A stretch of 64,000 nt of DNA from Plasmopara viticola (lineage: Eukaryota > Oomycota > Peronosporomycetes > Peronosporales > Peronosporaceae): the NCBI GenBank assembly GCA_001695595.3, contig MBPM02000021.1, positions 806,001 through 870,000 on the forward strand, written 5' to 3'. The notes under the pieces are model-generated. The model was not told the origin of the DNA. It ran no database searches and worked only from the letters and a program-made list of their open reading frames with translations. Both the position numbers and the translations under genes were made by a program. The stretch's first letter is position 1. Each line of letters opens with the position of its first letter. Positions 1 through 10,994 of this stretch are shown here, one piece after another.

Positions 1-2459
1 CTTTGTCCTTATCTTAGATAGGGTTCAGCTCACGATTTGAAGTGTAAGATTCACTAAAGGCTTAATATGCTTAGTTAGAGCGCCTTCATCAGAAGAGTAT
101 AATTTTGCCTACATCGACGATGTTAGAGCCTATATTTTTTTAACCCAAACTGAAGCCGCTCACTGTGATAGTGACGAGGTTATAAGAAAAGAATGGACAA
201 GTCTCCCGCTGATGTCCACCTTATTGCGGACTAAGCAGGCAGTAGTGGCGTTGGCGGTTTTGAGGCTCGGTCGGGGAACGTCCCAAATGGTAGAAAATAG
301 AGTTGAGCCGGCTTACCTTGGATAATTGCTGACGCTTTTATCGCCAAAATTTTCATACCGCGTAAGTTTACGCTTTCAGACTTCGTTCACAAGCTTAGTG
401 TACACCAAATCTGATTTGAAGAGGTTGCGAAAGCGGTCTTCAAGCGACATGAGTGGGGGGATGCTAACAGGCAGGGGCCCATCGGTCGATTAAATTCTTA
501 TCAGTATCAACCAGCTGCAGGTATTCATGCGGGTGTGCATACGAATGTTTATACAAATCTTTACGGATGTCAATCGAAGTTTATATGTGGCGATACCCAT
601 CTTTCCGATTAGGGTCTCCACCGCGTCAAAATCGCAAAAGTTAGTGAACCAAAATTATACAGCCGATTTTCCGTCTGCTTAGCCAAATGAAAAAATGCAG
701 CAGCCCGGCAGGCGCGTGGCGGTCTACTCGGGCAAAAAAAATTTATGTCGAGCTTCATGAATGAATAAAAATGTCGGTAGGGTTTGAAGTTATGCATATT
801 CGTGCACTTAAGAATAGTGAAGCTTGCAAGCTCGGATGAGGCAACCGTGTAGGAATTTGATTAGCCATAATTTCGTCCGATTGGCCGAAGTTTGGCGCCC
901 TTTTGGTAATAAAGGCTGGCCACACGAGCATATGAAACAGCTGTGCGAGTAAACCATTGTCAGTTGTTGTAGCGACAAGGATATCAATGAACTTCGGATT
1001 TTGGTGGGTCTAGCTGTGGCATTTTTTTGCTCTGATTGCATCGAACGCTGTTTAATGTTGAACCTGTTTGCGAGATATTACTCATAAAGTACTAAGAACT
1101 CGAGGTGAAGCGGAGGTCGAAAAAATTGCGTGTCACTCGTTTTGCTACCAGAGGAGCCTTCTTGAGGCATGTGCCCACCTTATTAGAAAGCAGAAGCGCT
1201 ACTGGCGCAGACAATGAACCGAGTCGATTAGCCGTATAGACATTAGAAAGTCAGAGATGCACTGTATCAAAGGTCCAGTATGTGTGGTGGCATAAGCGAT
1301 ACCCTCACAAATAGTGTTTGCGACGTGCCAGTTTGGCATTAAGCTTAGGCAATTTCTACATCTATGCAAGGACTCGCACGTAAGTCACTGAGCGATGCTT
1401 CTCAGCCTTAGCACTAGCTATATGTCATCAGTGTTACAAGTCAAAGCAGTATGGTCGAGACCCTATCAGTGCGCGCAAAGCGACACGTGATTTACTGCTC
1501 AGTGCTTGTACAGAACAGCATTCGCTGTGTGCCATACAGGGTATGGCTGAATCCATCACGAATGCATCTCTGACAAACCTGTGAACACGTATGTAAACAA
1601 TTCAACAAGTTCTATCATGGATCTTGTTCGCTGTATGTTAGAAATGACGTAGATGACCATATCTGGAATTGGCATTCTGATGACACATTTTGTGGTAAAG
1701 TTACTGATATGCACAGGTATGCATTAAATATTCAGGTAGACATCAATGTTATCGTGTCGATACGACCACAACACGAAGCGTCTCTTCGAGACCGTCAGTC
1801 TTGTCTAGAGACAGCGATATATAGTCCTTATTGAGCAGTGCTTGAAGTATAGGAAGGCTTAGGATAGACGTAACAATTGCACTTGGTCATATACTCTTTT
1901 GAAAAGGAGACAAGATTTGTCTTACGTTGATTCAGTCAGTAAATTTTTTACTCGAGCTGGACGAGGTGCTCGAAGAAGAGCTAATAGACGCGTAAAGCCA
2001 AGAACATAACTAAGTCAGTGGTCAAACGACCTATTGAAAAGGTAAGTTTTTCGTCACTTTTGGTTTGAGCAGTCTTAAAAGACACGAAAAAGGTTCGAGT
2101 ATTTATTTACTCGAGTGATTTTTGTATTTAAAGGGTCTATTTGCATCGAATGATGTTTTTGGTAAAAGACTGCTAGAACACGGTCTCACGAGACCCGTCT
2201 CGGGCTTTCTTTCCAGATAGAGCATGGCTTTTAAGAATTAATAGATTGACGCTGACACCTTCATTATTGCCGATGACGAGGTGAGAACTGTCAAAAACGC
2301 TAGTCTTCCTTTTCACGCCATATTTCTGCATCGGAAAGCCAAATTTCGATTGGCGCGTCATACACGCTAAAATTAGGCTTGTTGCAACCATCAATCCGAT
2401 GAGGAGATATGGTGGCTGTGCAATGTACGACTCGATCGGCCGGTATCGCCACACGCAAA
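1..2459. other. Gene-poor stretch, nothing recognised
   Basis: No reading frame here exceeds about 110 codons and none reads like a known family. Stops are frequent in all frames on both strands. The composition resembles the other degraded intergenic tracts of the window, so this is probably old transposon debris. I cannot assign any part of it. No tRNA, rRNA or tandem array was seen. Confidence 0.5.
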
Positions 2460-3220
2460 TAAGTGACGTATCATCGACCGCAAACAGCCTTTGAGTGGTG
2501 TGCACAGTAATTGGCAGTATATGCTTTAATGGCTCCCAAAGCCGTTTGCAGCTTTATGACACCAGTGTTTAGGCTCCACTGGACATATACACAGACAAAC
2601 TTTGATGACGTTCTTTCTCATATGCGTGCAAATTGCAAAAAGCCGGGCGTAGAAAAGCACAATGTCCACGTGCGAGTAGTCCTTGCGCACGATCAAGCTT
2701 TATGCTAATGCAGGCAAGTGTAATCTCGGTAAAGAAAGAAAATTTGAATGAGGTGGCTTATTAAAAAGCACAGACTCCAAGCAGATCCACAAGGAAAAAG
2801 CTGTTGCGAGTAAAACATTTTATTGATCGGACACGAAAGGTCAAAAGAAGTGGCTTGGCGCAGTACAGGTATAGTGCAGACTGCGCAAGAGTGACTAGGT
2901 CACTAAATAATTTCTTGAAAAGGACACAGGACAGCATGGACAAAGAAGCGACAAACTGAAAAAAGAGACTGTTACAGGCATCAATGCTAGCGCTGCCGAG
3001 AGCTTATTCTATATCCTATCGAACTAAGACTGACTTTTTTGCGCTGCTTTTTTCGAGAGCGTCCATCAAGAAATTTTGGTCGACGGCAATCGTTTGTCGA
3101 TGTGCAAAACTTTGTGACGCGCCTGAGTTATCAGGACGGGAAATGGATTTTTACACTTTTGTGCACAATCAGACTGCTACTGACTTCTTCGGCATGAGCT
3201 GTCAAGCTATCAGAGGCTAG
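2460..3220 (+). mobile_element. Ty3/gypsy relic A: reverse transcriptase and start of RNase H
   Basis: The plus strand around 2511-2708 translates to a decayed gypsy reverse transcriptase. A segment like APKAVCSF sits where the family has NAPATFNR. It is followed by TQTNFDDVLSH in place of the catalytic YFDDVFVH block, and a stretch with the spacing of the thumb region. Just after the frame closes, another frame gives LYANAGKCNLG, which matches the conserved LYANxxKCxF motif, so a frameshift lies near 2697. Around 2970-3010 RLLQASMLALPRA fits the start of the RNase H domain. Multiple frame changes and lost motifs mean the copy is dead. I did not find LTRs. The family match is by eye. Confidence 0.7.
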
Positions 3221-6200
3221 GTTCTCACGGTGAGTATCAAGCACGTACCCTTCATAGGACTCAGGTCTACCCTGATCCTTTCAGAAACTAGCATTTCCCT
3301 GTCTCGAAGGTAAGGTCTACTTTTACCAAACCCAATTTCGTCCTTAGGAAGGACGAAGATCCTTTTTTCGCCTTCTTCAAAACAGACACGAATAAGGCGT
3401 CCATTTTGTCGCGGCAAAAGCAAGAGATGCTGCTTTGAATAGGCACAGCGGTATAACACCCAAAATTGCCGATTTAAGAATACCGCTGCTTCGATCCGTA
3501 TGAAACGCATTCAAGGCGTTGAAGTGAGTTGAGCTTGTCATAGCCGTATTTGAATCTACTGTGTTTTTTTTTATCATTACGACCTGAGCTTTAAAGGGCT
3601 AAGCCTACCCTTAGATCATCCATGACCACCGACACATTGTCTTGCTCCCCAGTGGCACTCTAAGGTCGGAGGCCGTCGGCTCTTTCAATTCTCAAACATA
3701 TTCACGAAGCCAATTCCTTCTTACAAACAAGCATGAGCGATGTCGGACCTTAAGGCCTGCCTCGGAGGACGTTTTTCTCAGCGGTTTTGTCACAGGCTCC
3801 TAGCTTTTAACCCGGCCTCCCAAATAAACAGTGCAAACGCTTCGCTTCCTAGCCATTTATGATTTAGAGCACCAAACAGCTTTTTTTTCTGATCTAAAAG
3901 GGAAGGTTCTGGTTTGTCTAACTTACGATGGTAATAATTGTAAGCTACACCTACTTTCAGCCCCGTGATAAGCGCTTACGCTGAGGCAAACTAAGCTGAC
4001 CTCTTAAGCAAAGACTTTGCTTGTAGAGTTCAACACCATGACACAAGCCGGTTGTTTGACAGCTTGAAGGGCTGCAGATGCGGCCGCCCTCTCATTTAAG
4101 GAATACATCATGACGTCCGAGTAGTGCGAGCACTCTGCGGAAAAACCATATCTCTATCCTGGAGGATTCAGGTTGGCAATATATCCGCTTGGGTTTAGCT
4201 TTGACGGCAAGTGCTATTGCGTGTGACGAGGTCACACAGTATCTTGCACAGATGCAGGAATATACATAGGATCTTCTGGTGTAACATTGTTGGGTTTCTC
4301 GGTCTAAAGCGGGTCGATGTTTGCTATGTAATGCAGTTAAAAACTGATAGATATAATACTCTATTTGTTTATTTCATCTTACCTTTACTTCAGTATATGT
4401 ATAAAATCGATTCTGTACTTAAGAAAGGATTCTATTTTGTGACATGCAATTTTTTAGATATACACTGCTGTAACCAAGATCCACTATTCTTCCAAGGCTT
4501 TCTTCAACGAGAGAACCCAAAAGCTTGACTTTATGTTATAGCCACGGGAGGATCTCTCATGAAGCAGTAAATTTCATCAGTGGACGAGGCACAAAGTTCC
4601 TTGCCCACCGTTAGTACGGTTTACTCTGTGAGTTTTGCAAGTCGTTGCGCTCTGTATGGTCGACGATTTCGCAAATAACACTAACCGTGGAATTTACAAA
4701 CTTAAGCAACACTTTTGTACGAGACTTGTATCTCCGATGTTCAGAATAACTCTTTAGACGGTTCGTGTAGATTAGTAGGCGCGTTGACTTCGTCTTGAAA
4801 AAGTCGGTCGTGTACATCGAACCGTACGTATCCGAACCGTAAAAGGCCCGAAAAACCATCTATCATCTTGAATGTAAATCCGATTGAACTTAATTAAGTG
4901 GCAAGTCCTAAGTACCTAACAATACTTTATACCCCAAAATGAAGACATCTTGATGTTCTCTTCCATGTTTCTGTTTAATTTTTTCTATATTTTTGGACGG
5001 AAACTTTTGCTCTGTTCATAACGTTAAGCCGACATTTACGACGACATTCAATTGCATTTACGCGAAATCGGTCCAGAAAAATGTACTCTCAGATTTTTTA
5101 CTAATCTCAGAAGCATTTGATTTTAGAGTGATAGAGGTTTAGGATGCCTCAACTTGCTAACAAAGAAGGCATTAAAGCTCGTAGATGCATAATGTTGAGT
5201 AGAAAAGCAATTGTTATGTTTGTGGGTCCACCAATGTGGCACCTCAGCGTACATAATGCGCAGTGTGTATCCAAGCACACGCTTTACACTCTCTAACTAT
5301 CCATCCATAAAACGATTCATTGATTTTAAACGACTCCCAACATACGAAATAGTGTTTGCAAAAACGCAGCGATAAAGCGTTGTGTCCGAAGGCCAATTGT
5401 ACAGAACTAGTACCCATAAACACATTGGATTTCTCTTCCAATTACGCTGGCATGAGTAGGTGCCACATGCACAGACGGCATGCCAATTCTGCAATACCCG
5501 TGTTACCATGAGCTTTCGCTAGAAAGAACATAGTCGAGGCTTGCGGACCAAAAAAGTCCGCCCGTACTGGCATGGTATGTAAAAGAGACGAAGAGCTTTG
5601 ACCTTAAGCAGACTGACATACTTGTTCATCCACGGCTGTATGTGGCAACAAATGTAAGGAAAAACTTTAGGATTTTTTTAGTTTAAAAAACCTTCAACAT
5701 GAGTGCTATGTGCCTTCAGAAGTATGTTATACTTAGGATTTATCATTTTTGAAGAACGACTCATACAAAATCTGCTGGGAGGACCTTAAGTCGTCTGACC
5801 GCTCATCGTGATGCCACTGCAATCAGTGTTGAGGCAAGAGTAACCACTCGATAGCGCACTTTTGTCTGCATCTTCGCAAGCGATGAAAAGTTGCACGAAG
5901 AGCTCTTAGTTTTCTCACTCAATAATTCGAATCTTAAATCTTCCACACCGAAATCGGATGCTTTACGCAATAACAGAGATAATGATTCCGGTTTGTCCGG
6001 GTGTAACCGGGTGTATGCTGTACATTGCCCTGTAAAGGATGCATCGATTGAGATGAGCGTTTTGCTATGTATGTCCGAAGGAATCACTCTTGCACAGAAG
6101 TCTTAGCCGTGCTAACATGGGTTGACGCACTATCTATCTTCCGCGAGAACGCGTCAGCCAGCACATCGAGTTATCTAGGCTTGTAAGTGCAAAAGCCACT

Positions 6201-7175
6201 TTGTCATTCATTGGAGCAAGTGAGGCAAATTCATTAGCGTACTCCACAAAAAAATTAAATTCTTAAAGAGGCCCTTGAAGTTCATCGGTGCGTACTTCAT
6301 AGCAAACGACTTATCGTCACGAACGGGATACATCCGCTCGGTAATATAAGCTGCCCGGACAGGAATAAGATGACTTTGGCATCACTGTCCTTACCGAGTT
6401 GAAATAAGGCGCGATCGATGAATAGTCTTAATATCGAGACCGCTGAACGGCTTTCCTCCTTCGAGCAAAGCCAGGACAACTGTCCGCTATATACTTTTTT
6501 TTTCAAAGCGTCCCAAATTTGGTTGACACCTTTTTCGGACAAAGGCGATATACACATAGCAAGAATTGTACTTGTGTAAATACCTAGCTAGACCAAAGCA
6601 ATCTTTCAAGGCCTTAAGGATTACGAATTTACTTGAGACCCCATGGCCTCTTACAAAGTAGTCGAGGACTTTGAATATCTTTGCCGCAAAAATACAATCA
6701 TCCTAGGCAAGTTATAAAAACATGAGGACCTGAAACTTTACACTAACCTCTATGAGCCTTCAAATCCGACTATGACAAATATGTCGTATCGGCATTTACA
6801 ATGGTGTGCATACTAAAAAGGCCCTTTTTTAAAGTGTGGTAGCGCATTTTGTCATTATGAAGAATCAAGGCTAAGACGGATTAGACTAAAATACAAGGAC
6901 AATGATACAAATACATTTCGAAAAATTGTGTTAATCATGCGCACTTTGGTTTGTCACTTTGGCGAAATTTGTAGGGGTAATCTGAGCCGATATTACGATA
7001 AGCTTGAGTGTGTGCAAGAAATGATATCCGACCAGTCATGTTGATGCTGGTACGTTCCAGTCGATACTTATGACTATTCTTCTATACACGGCTTTGTGCC
7101 AATGCATTGGTGTGCACGGCATCGAGATTTGATGACTTGTTCGGATGTTACACAGTCTATACGAAAAGCTCTGTA
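3221..7175. other. Gene-poor stretch before the sulfate-activation gene
   Basis: Scattered open frames of 60-105 codons occur on both strands, but none carries a motif I recognise. A 105-codon plus frame at 4211-4528 is rich in Phe, Tyr, Cys and Ile, and looks like AT-rich noise. The last few hundred bases before 7176 should hold the 3' UTR of the minus-strand gene that ends at 7176. Nothing else can be supported here. Confidence 0.45.
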
Positions 7176-10100
7176 TTATCTTTTGTGAAGCCAAAATTCG
7201 TTTTTTACTGTAGCCGCTCCTGCCTTTAGTTTTTGCCACCGTCCGTGCGTCTCCATTACAACCTGCGTCGCAGCTTCAACAGACATTGGCTTTTCTTGCG
7301 AAAATACGTTCTCCGACTTGCCTTCAGGAACTTTATACTTCTTGAGCCAGTCCACTAATGTTTCTAGCACGCCAGGCTTTACGCTTTGCAAGTCATCCAC
7401 GCTGTTTATTTTGCCAGCATCTTCATCGGCAAGCGAAAGCACCAAGATCTTGTGGTCTACCTCGCCTTGGTCAATAAGCGCAAGACCGCCCAGAATCTTG
7501 ACCGGATTCACCGAGCCCATAGGTAGCTGCTTCACCCCAATTTCGATCACATCCAACGGGTCGTTATCGCCGCCATTACCTCTCTCGTCTTTCACACTTG
7601 GGTCTTCCCATGTTTGCGGAAAGAATCCATAGTTGAAGGAGGGCACGCCATACAAGTAGTCCCGCCCTCGAGTGCCATTGTGCGTCGTATCTTGCATAAT
7701 TGGATTGTACTGCTCCTCCTTGTTCATCTCCATTTTAAGAGCAATGCCTTTTGGAATCTCGACGATAAAATTAAAAGAACTATTGCTTATTGAGTTCACT
7801 ATGTGTAGCGGAATGTCGTGCCACGGAGAAATCTTTGCACCTTTTTCGTTTTCAAAGTAAAGCTTGTAGTTGGTGCGACCGAACGTCCCCTCTGATGAGA
7901 AAGACCGCGAAGCATCAAGCACAGGTTTGGAAAATTGCGTGGCAAATGGAATCCATTGCGGGCTGTTGATGTTTTGATAATAGTCAATCATGATGTCCCA
8001 ACCTGACTTGACCATGAAACCCGGAGGAACGCACGTTAAGTTGTTCTCCCAACCAGACGGAATCTTGTCGCCCGTGCAATTTTGTAGACCATCACGAGCC
8101 ATCATGCGCATGCGCGAACCAGAAATCGATAAGAAGTCTTGCTTGCGACTATCGTCCAACGGCTTCATCTGGTGATCTCGCACGTCGTAGTAAATCTTCG
8201 TGAAGGAAAGAATGTTTAAGTCTTCCATCCCAGGAGCCATATGCAGCATAAAGCGGCCGTGGTCACCAGCGTATATATCGCCTTTATTGCCATCCGAGCG
8301 CTTGATACCAGCAGGATCGCGTCCTACAACAAAAAAGCTCGCACCAGCATTTCTACGGCTCTTTGCGTGCCACTGCACCTCGCGAGGCCCAGCGTAAACC
8401 ATAGGAGATGGCCAGATCGCAAGCATAGTGCTCGTCTTGTCAAGCATGCCGTCTCGTAAAATAGCCTCGTGTTGACGCACACGCACGTCAAGAGGAACAT
8501 CGTCGTCTTTCGTCCACCCACCAAGAGGAGACAGCCAAAGAACCGGGTTCTTGTAACCCTGAGCAATCAAGTGTTCACGGGCATTGTTCATAAGGTACGC
8601 ATGGCCAGCGTGCGTCGGGTTTCGTGTCTGAAAAGCGAAAACTACATCAGCACCCATTTTTTCAAAACGCTTTCGCAGCTCAGAGGGTGTTAGACGATAA
8701 TGATCCAGGCCATCGTTGTACTGTATTCGAGACAGCAACTCAATTTCACCGCCCAGCAAAAACTCGCCTGACTTAAGAATCTCGGCAATGTATGGATGGC
8801 CGTTATCTATTGCCCCATACGTGCGCGTGATACGCTCCTCCTTGCGGTGATCGTAAATTTCTGGGTCGTTCAGTAGCGCCAGCTCTTCACCAGACGTACT
8901 CACAAGCACGACTTGCTTAGACTCACCGATTTGCTTCTTTGCTGCGTCATTGATCGGTAGCACAATAGGCACAGGCATGTTAATACGGTGACCCTTTGAC
9001 ACATATTCATTTGAGTATTCGGAGAAGTTAGTGGCTCTATGAAGATCCAGGTAGCCATTCGTCAGATTATCCGAATCGTATAGTACACTGCTGAAGTGTA
9101 GCGACTGGAGATAGACACCCTCACGCATAAACCCACGCAAAGGAGCAGCCCATCCTTCCCCAATAACCTGCAGCCAGTGCACATCTTCATTGCGGAGTAG
9201 CACACGAGGCAGCAGGGCGTAATTGTCGGGACGTGACAGATTTGGCTCGTCCGGAAAAAGTGTCGAAAATGTAGCCACAGCGTTGCCTCCATCAGCTACC
9301 GCCACACCAGGGAAACCCTTGGGAAGATTTTCAACACCTGTTAGTAGTCCCTCCGTCTCCAGCTTCTTTAAAATCATTTCAACTTCATTCTCAAGTGACT
9401 GAATAGACGTATTGAGATGAAGTTCGGGATTTAGTGGCTCTTCATAGGGCGACGAGATGCCCGTAAAATCTTTTATTTCTCCCTCAATGGCGCGCTTGTA
9501 CAGTCCCTTCACATCTCGTGCAGCAGCGACCGACACGGGTACGTCGACAAACACTTCGTAAAAAGGTATACCCATCTTCTTATGCAGCTCGCGCACTTCG
9601 TCGCGACGCGCTCGGAAAGGGGACACGAGCGCCACGAGCGTAATTACTCCAGCATCAGAGAACAGTGCAGCCATTTCACCTACACGACGCACACTCTCGG
9701 CGCGATCGGTCTCCGAGAAGCCAAGATCGCGATTGAGGCCAATGCGCACGTTGTCTCCATCCAGTCGGTACGTATGTATGCGGCGATGTAGCAATTCTTT
9801 TTCAAGCGCTCGGCCCACTGTACTCTTACCACTGCCCGATAGACCTGTAAACCAGAGCGTAGCACCTTTTTGCTGCAATGCCGCATAGCGTTGCGGTCGC
9901 GAGAGGAGCGATGTGTCATAGTAGACGTTTCGTTGCATGGCTAGCTTTTGCAAACGCTTATCGGCACAAACCTCATTTACTTGAGTCGAATGGGCCAGAT
10001 CAGATACAGCAATCATTGGTACGTAACTCGTTTGAATGACTGGACTGCCCACGCCCGCGAAGAGCGCAACGAGCACGAGGTAGGGCATGACCACTAGCGC

Positions 10101-10232
10101 GGCCAGCACGACCTTCTTAATTAGCGCACGACGGTCATAGTTCTCTGGACCGCGCGAGTGCACGCGATTCCCGACATCGTTGTTGGCGTCGTTTTCATCC
10201 TGCTTCACGGACGCGTACACGACGTTCCGCAT
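7176..10232 (-). CDS. Fused APS kinase / ATP sulfurylase / inorganic pyrophosphatase, membrane-anchored
   Basis: A single uninterrupted frame of 1018 residues joins three steps of sulfate activation. Residues about 34-60 form a hydrophobic segment that could be a membrane anchor or part of a targeting signal. APS kinase follows with the P-loop GLSGSGKST at 130-138 and the LDGDNVR and KGLYKRA motifs. ATP sulfurylase occupies roughly 310-740 and shows QTRNPTHAGH (HxGH at 541-544) and GRDPAG at 637-642. A family I pyrophosphatase ends the protein, with EIPKG near 825 and DNDPLD at 889-894. Such fusions are known in stramenopiles. Pulling pyrophosphate away would drive the unfavourable sulfurylase step, and the kinase would then take APS to PAPS. 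The start is the first ATG of the frame and sits 116 bp from a divergent gene. All three active-site signatures look intact. Confidence 0.93.
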   Translation of the reverse strand: MRNVVYASVKQDENDANNDVGNRVHSRGPENYDRRALIKKVVLAALVVMPYLVLVALFAGVGSPVIQTSYVPMIAVSDLAHSTQVNEVCADKRLQKLAMQRNVYYDTSLLSRPQRYAALQQKGATLWFTGLSGSGKSTVGRALEKELLHRRIHTYRLDGDNVRIGLNRDLGFSETDRAESVRRVGEMAALFSDAGVITLVALVSPFRARRDEVRELHKKMGIPFYEVFVDVPVSVAAARDVKGLYKRAIEGEIKDFTGISSPYEEPLNPELHLNTSIQSLENEVEMILKKLETEGLLTGVENLPKGFPGVAVADGGNAVATFSTLFPDEPNLSRPDNYALLPRVLLRNEDVHWLQVIGEGWAAPLRGFMREGVYLQSLHFSSVLYDSDNLTNGYLDLHRATNFSEYSNEYVSKGHRINMPVPIVLPINDAAKKQIGESKQVVLVSTSGEELALLNDPEIYDHRKEERITRTYGAIDNGHPYIAEILKSGEFLLGGEIELLSRIQYNDGLDHYRLTPSELRKRFEKMGADVVFAFQTRNPTHAGHAYLMNNAREHLIAQGYKNPVLWLSPLGGWTKDDDVPLDVRVRQHEAILRDGMLDKTSTMLAIWPSPMVYAGPREVQWHAKSRRNAGASFFVVGRDPAGIKRSDGNKGDIYAGDHGRFMLHMAPGMEDLNILSFTKIYYDVRDHQMKPLDDSRKQDFLSISGSRMRMMARDGLQNCTGDKIPSGWENNLTCVPPGFMVKSGWDIMIDYYQNINSPQWIPFATQFSKPVLDASRSFSSEGTFGRTNYKLYFENEKGAKISPWHDIPLHIVNSISNSSFNFIVEIPKGIALKMEMNKEEQYNPIMQDTTHNGTRGRDYLYGVPSFNYGFFPQTWEDPSVKDERGNGGDNDPLDVIEIGVKQLPMGSVNPVKILGGLALIDQGEVDHKILVLSLADEDAGKINSVDDLQSVKPGVLETLVDWLKKYKVPEGKSENVFSQEKPMSVEAATQVVMETHGRWQKLKAGAATVKNEFWLHKR

Positions 10233-10348
10233 GGTTACTATACAAATGCTAAATATTTATTTGACTGATTGGCATTCACATATCCGAAGAAGACCATCAC
10301 TCTGCATCCGTACCGGTATCAATTGAGTCAACACCCAAGTCCCAGTCA
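10233..10348. promoter_or_regulatory. Bidirectional promoter region with CCAAT box
   Basis: Only 116 bp separate the two start codons, so both genes must share control sequence. The core CTGATTGG at 10265-10272 contains an inverted CCAAT box. The same eight-base core lies upstream of the kinase (43586-43593) and S29 (44720-44727) starts. NF-Y binding is inferred from the motif only. Confidence 0.4.
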
Positions 10349-10994
10349 ATGTTTGCACGTTGGTTGCCTCGTGGTGCACCGTCGTGGACGTATCAAGTGT
10401 CCCTATTGCCTCACAAGGCTGTGCTTTTTAGCATTCGTCATATCAGTAGTGCTGATCGTTTCAAGCAGCGTGTCGACGTCCAGCTTAAGGAAAGCGAACT
10501 GACTGAATCGTTTGTCAAAGGATCTGGTGCGGCTGTCAGATTGGTACATTGTTTTTTTACGTTCTAACGCTACTATATCGATAGGAAAGGGTGGACAGAA
10601 GATTAACAAGGTGCGCAACTGTGTGCTACTGACGCATTTGCCTACGGGGATACAGGTACAATGCCAGAAGACGCGGTCACTGGATGGCAATCGGCGCGCC
10701 GCCCGCAAGTTGCTGCAGCAGAAGTTGGATGACCACGTGAACGGGGCACTGAGCCAACGTAGTCTAAAGATTGAAAAGCTTCGGCGCAAGAAGGCCAATC
10801 GCAAGGCAAAGTCGGGGCAAAAGTACGCTACGACAGCGAAGAGGGCGGTGAAGGTAGAGGAAGAAGAGGGATGGGACAATTATCACGACGAGGAAAGTAA
10901 TGAAGAGGTAGAACACGACGAAGAAGACAATAGCGAAGATGACTCAATTGACCTAACCGAGCACAGATTTAGGGCTAAGAAGATACTCGAGTAA
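10349..10994 (+). CDS. Mitochondrial GGQ release-factor-like protein (MTRFR/C12orf65 type)
   Basis: I read two exons, 10349-10526 and 10585-10994, around a 58-bp GT-AG intron, giving 195 residues. The join completes the codon for Gly60 and restores the motif FVKGSGKGGQKINK, with GGQ at 62-64. This is the peptidyl-tRNA hydrolysis signature of class I release factors. The upstream VQLKESELTE and downstream TGIQVQCQKTRS blocks are those of the short C12orf65 family, which lacks a codon-recognition domain and rescues stalled mitochondrial ribosomes. The first 35 residues are basic and free of acidic residues up to RHISSAD, as expected for mitochondrial import. The C terminus is lysine-rich and then strongly acidic (EEEEGWDNYHDEE), longer than the animal protein. 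The gene is divergent from the sulfate-activation gene. Confidence 0.85.

Noticed and set aside
2067..2175. Inverted AGCAGTCTT / AAGACTGCT pair
   Set aside because: Nine-base arms about 100 bp apart are expected by chance in DNA of this length, and no duplication flanks them.
10403..10879. 158-codon minus-strand frame
   Set aside because: Overlaps the release-factor-like gene completely and has no motif of its own.
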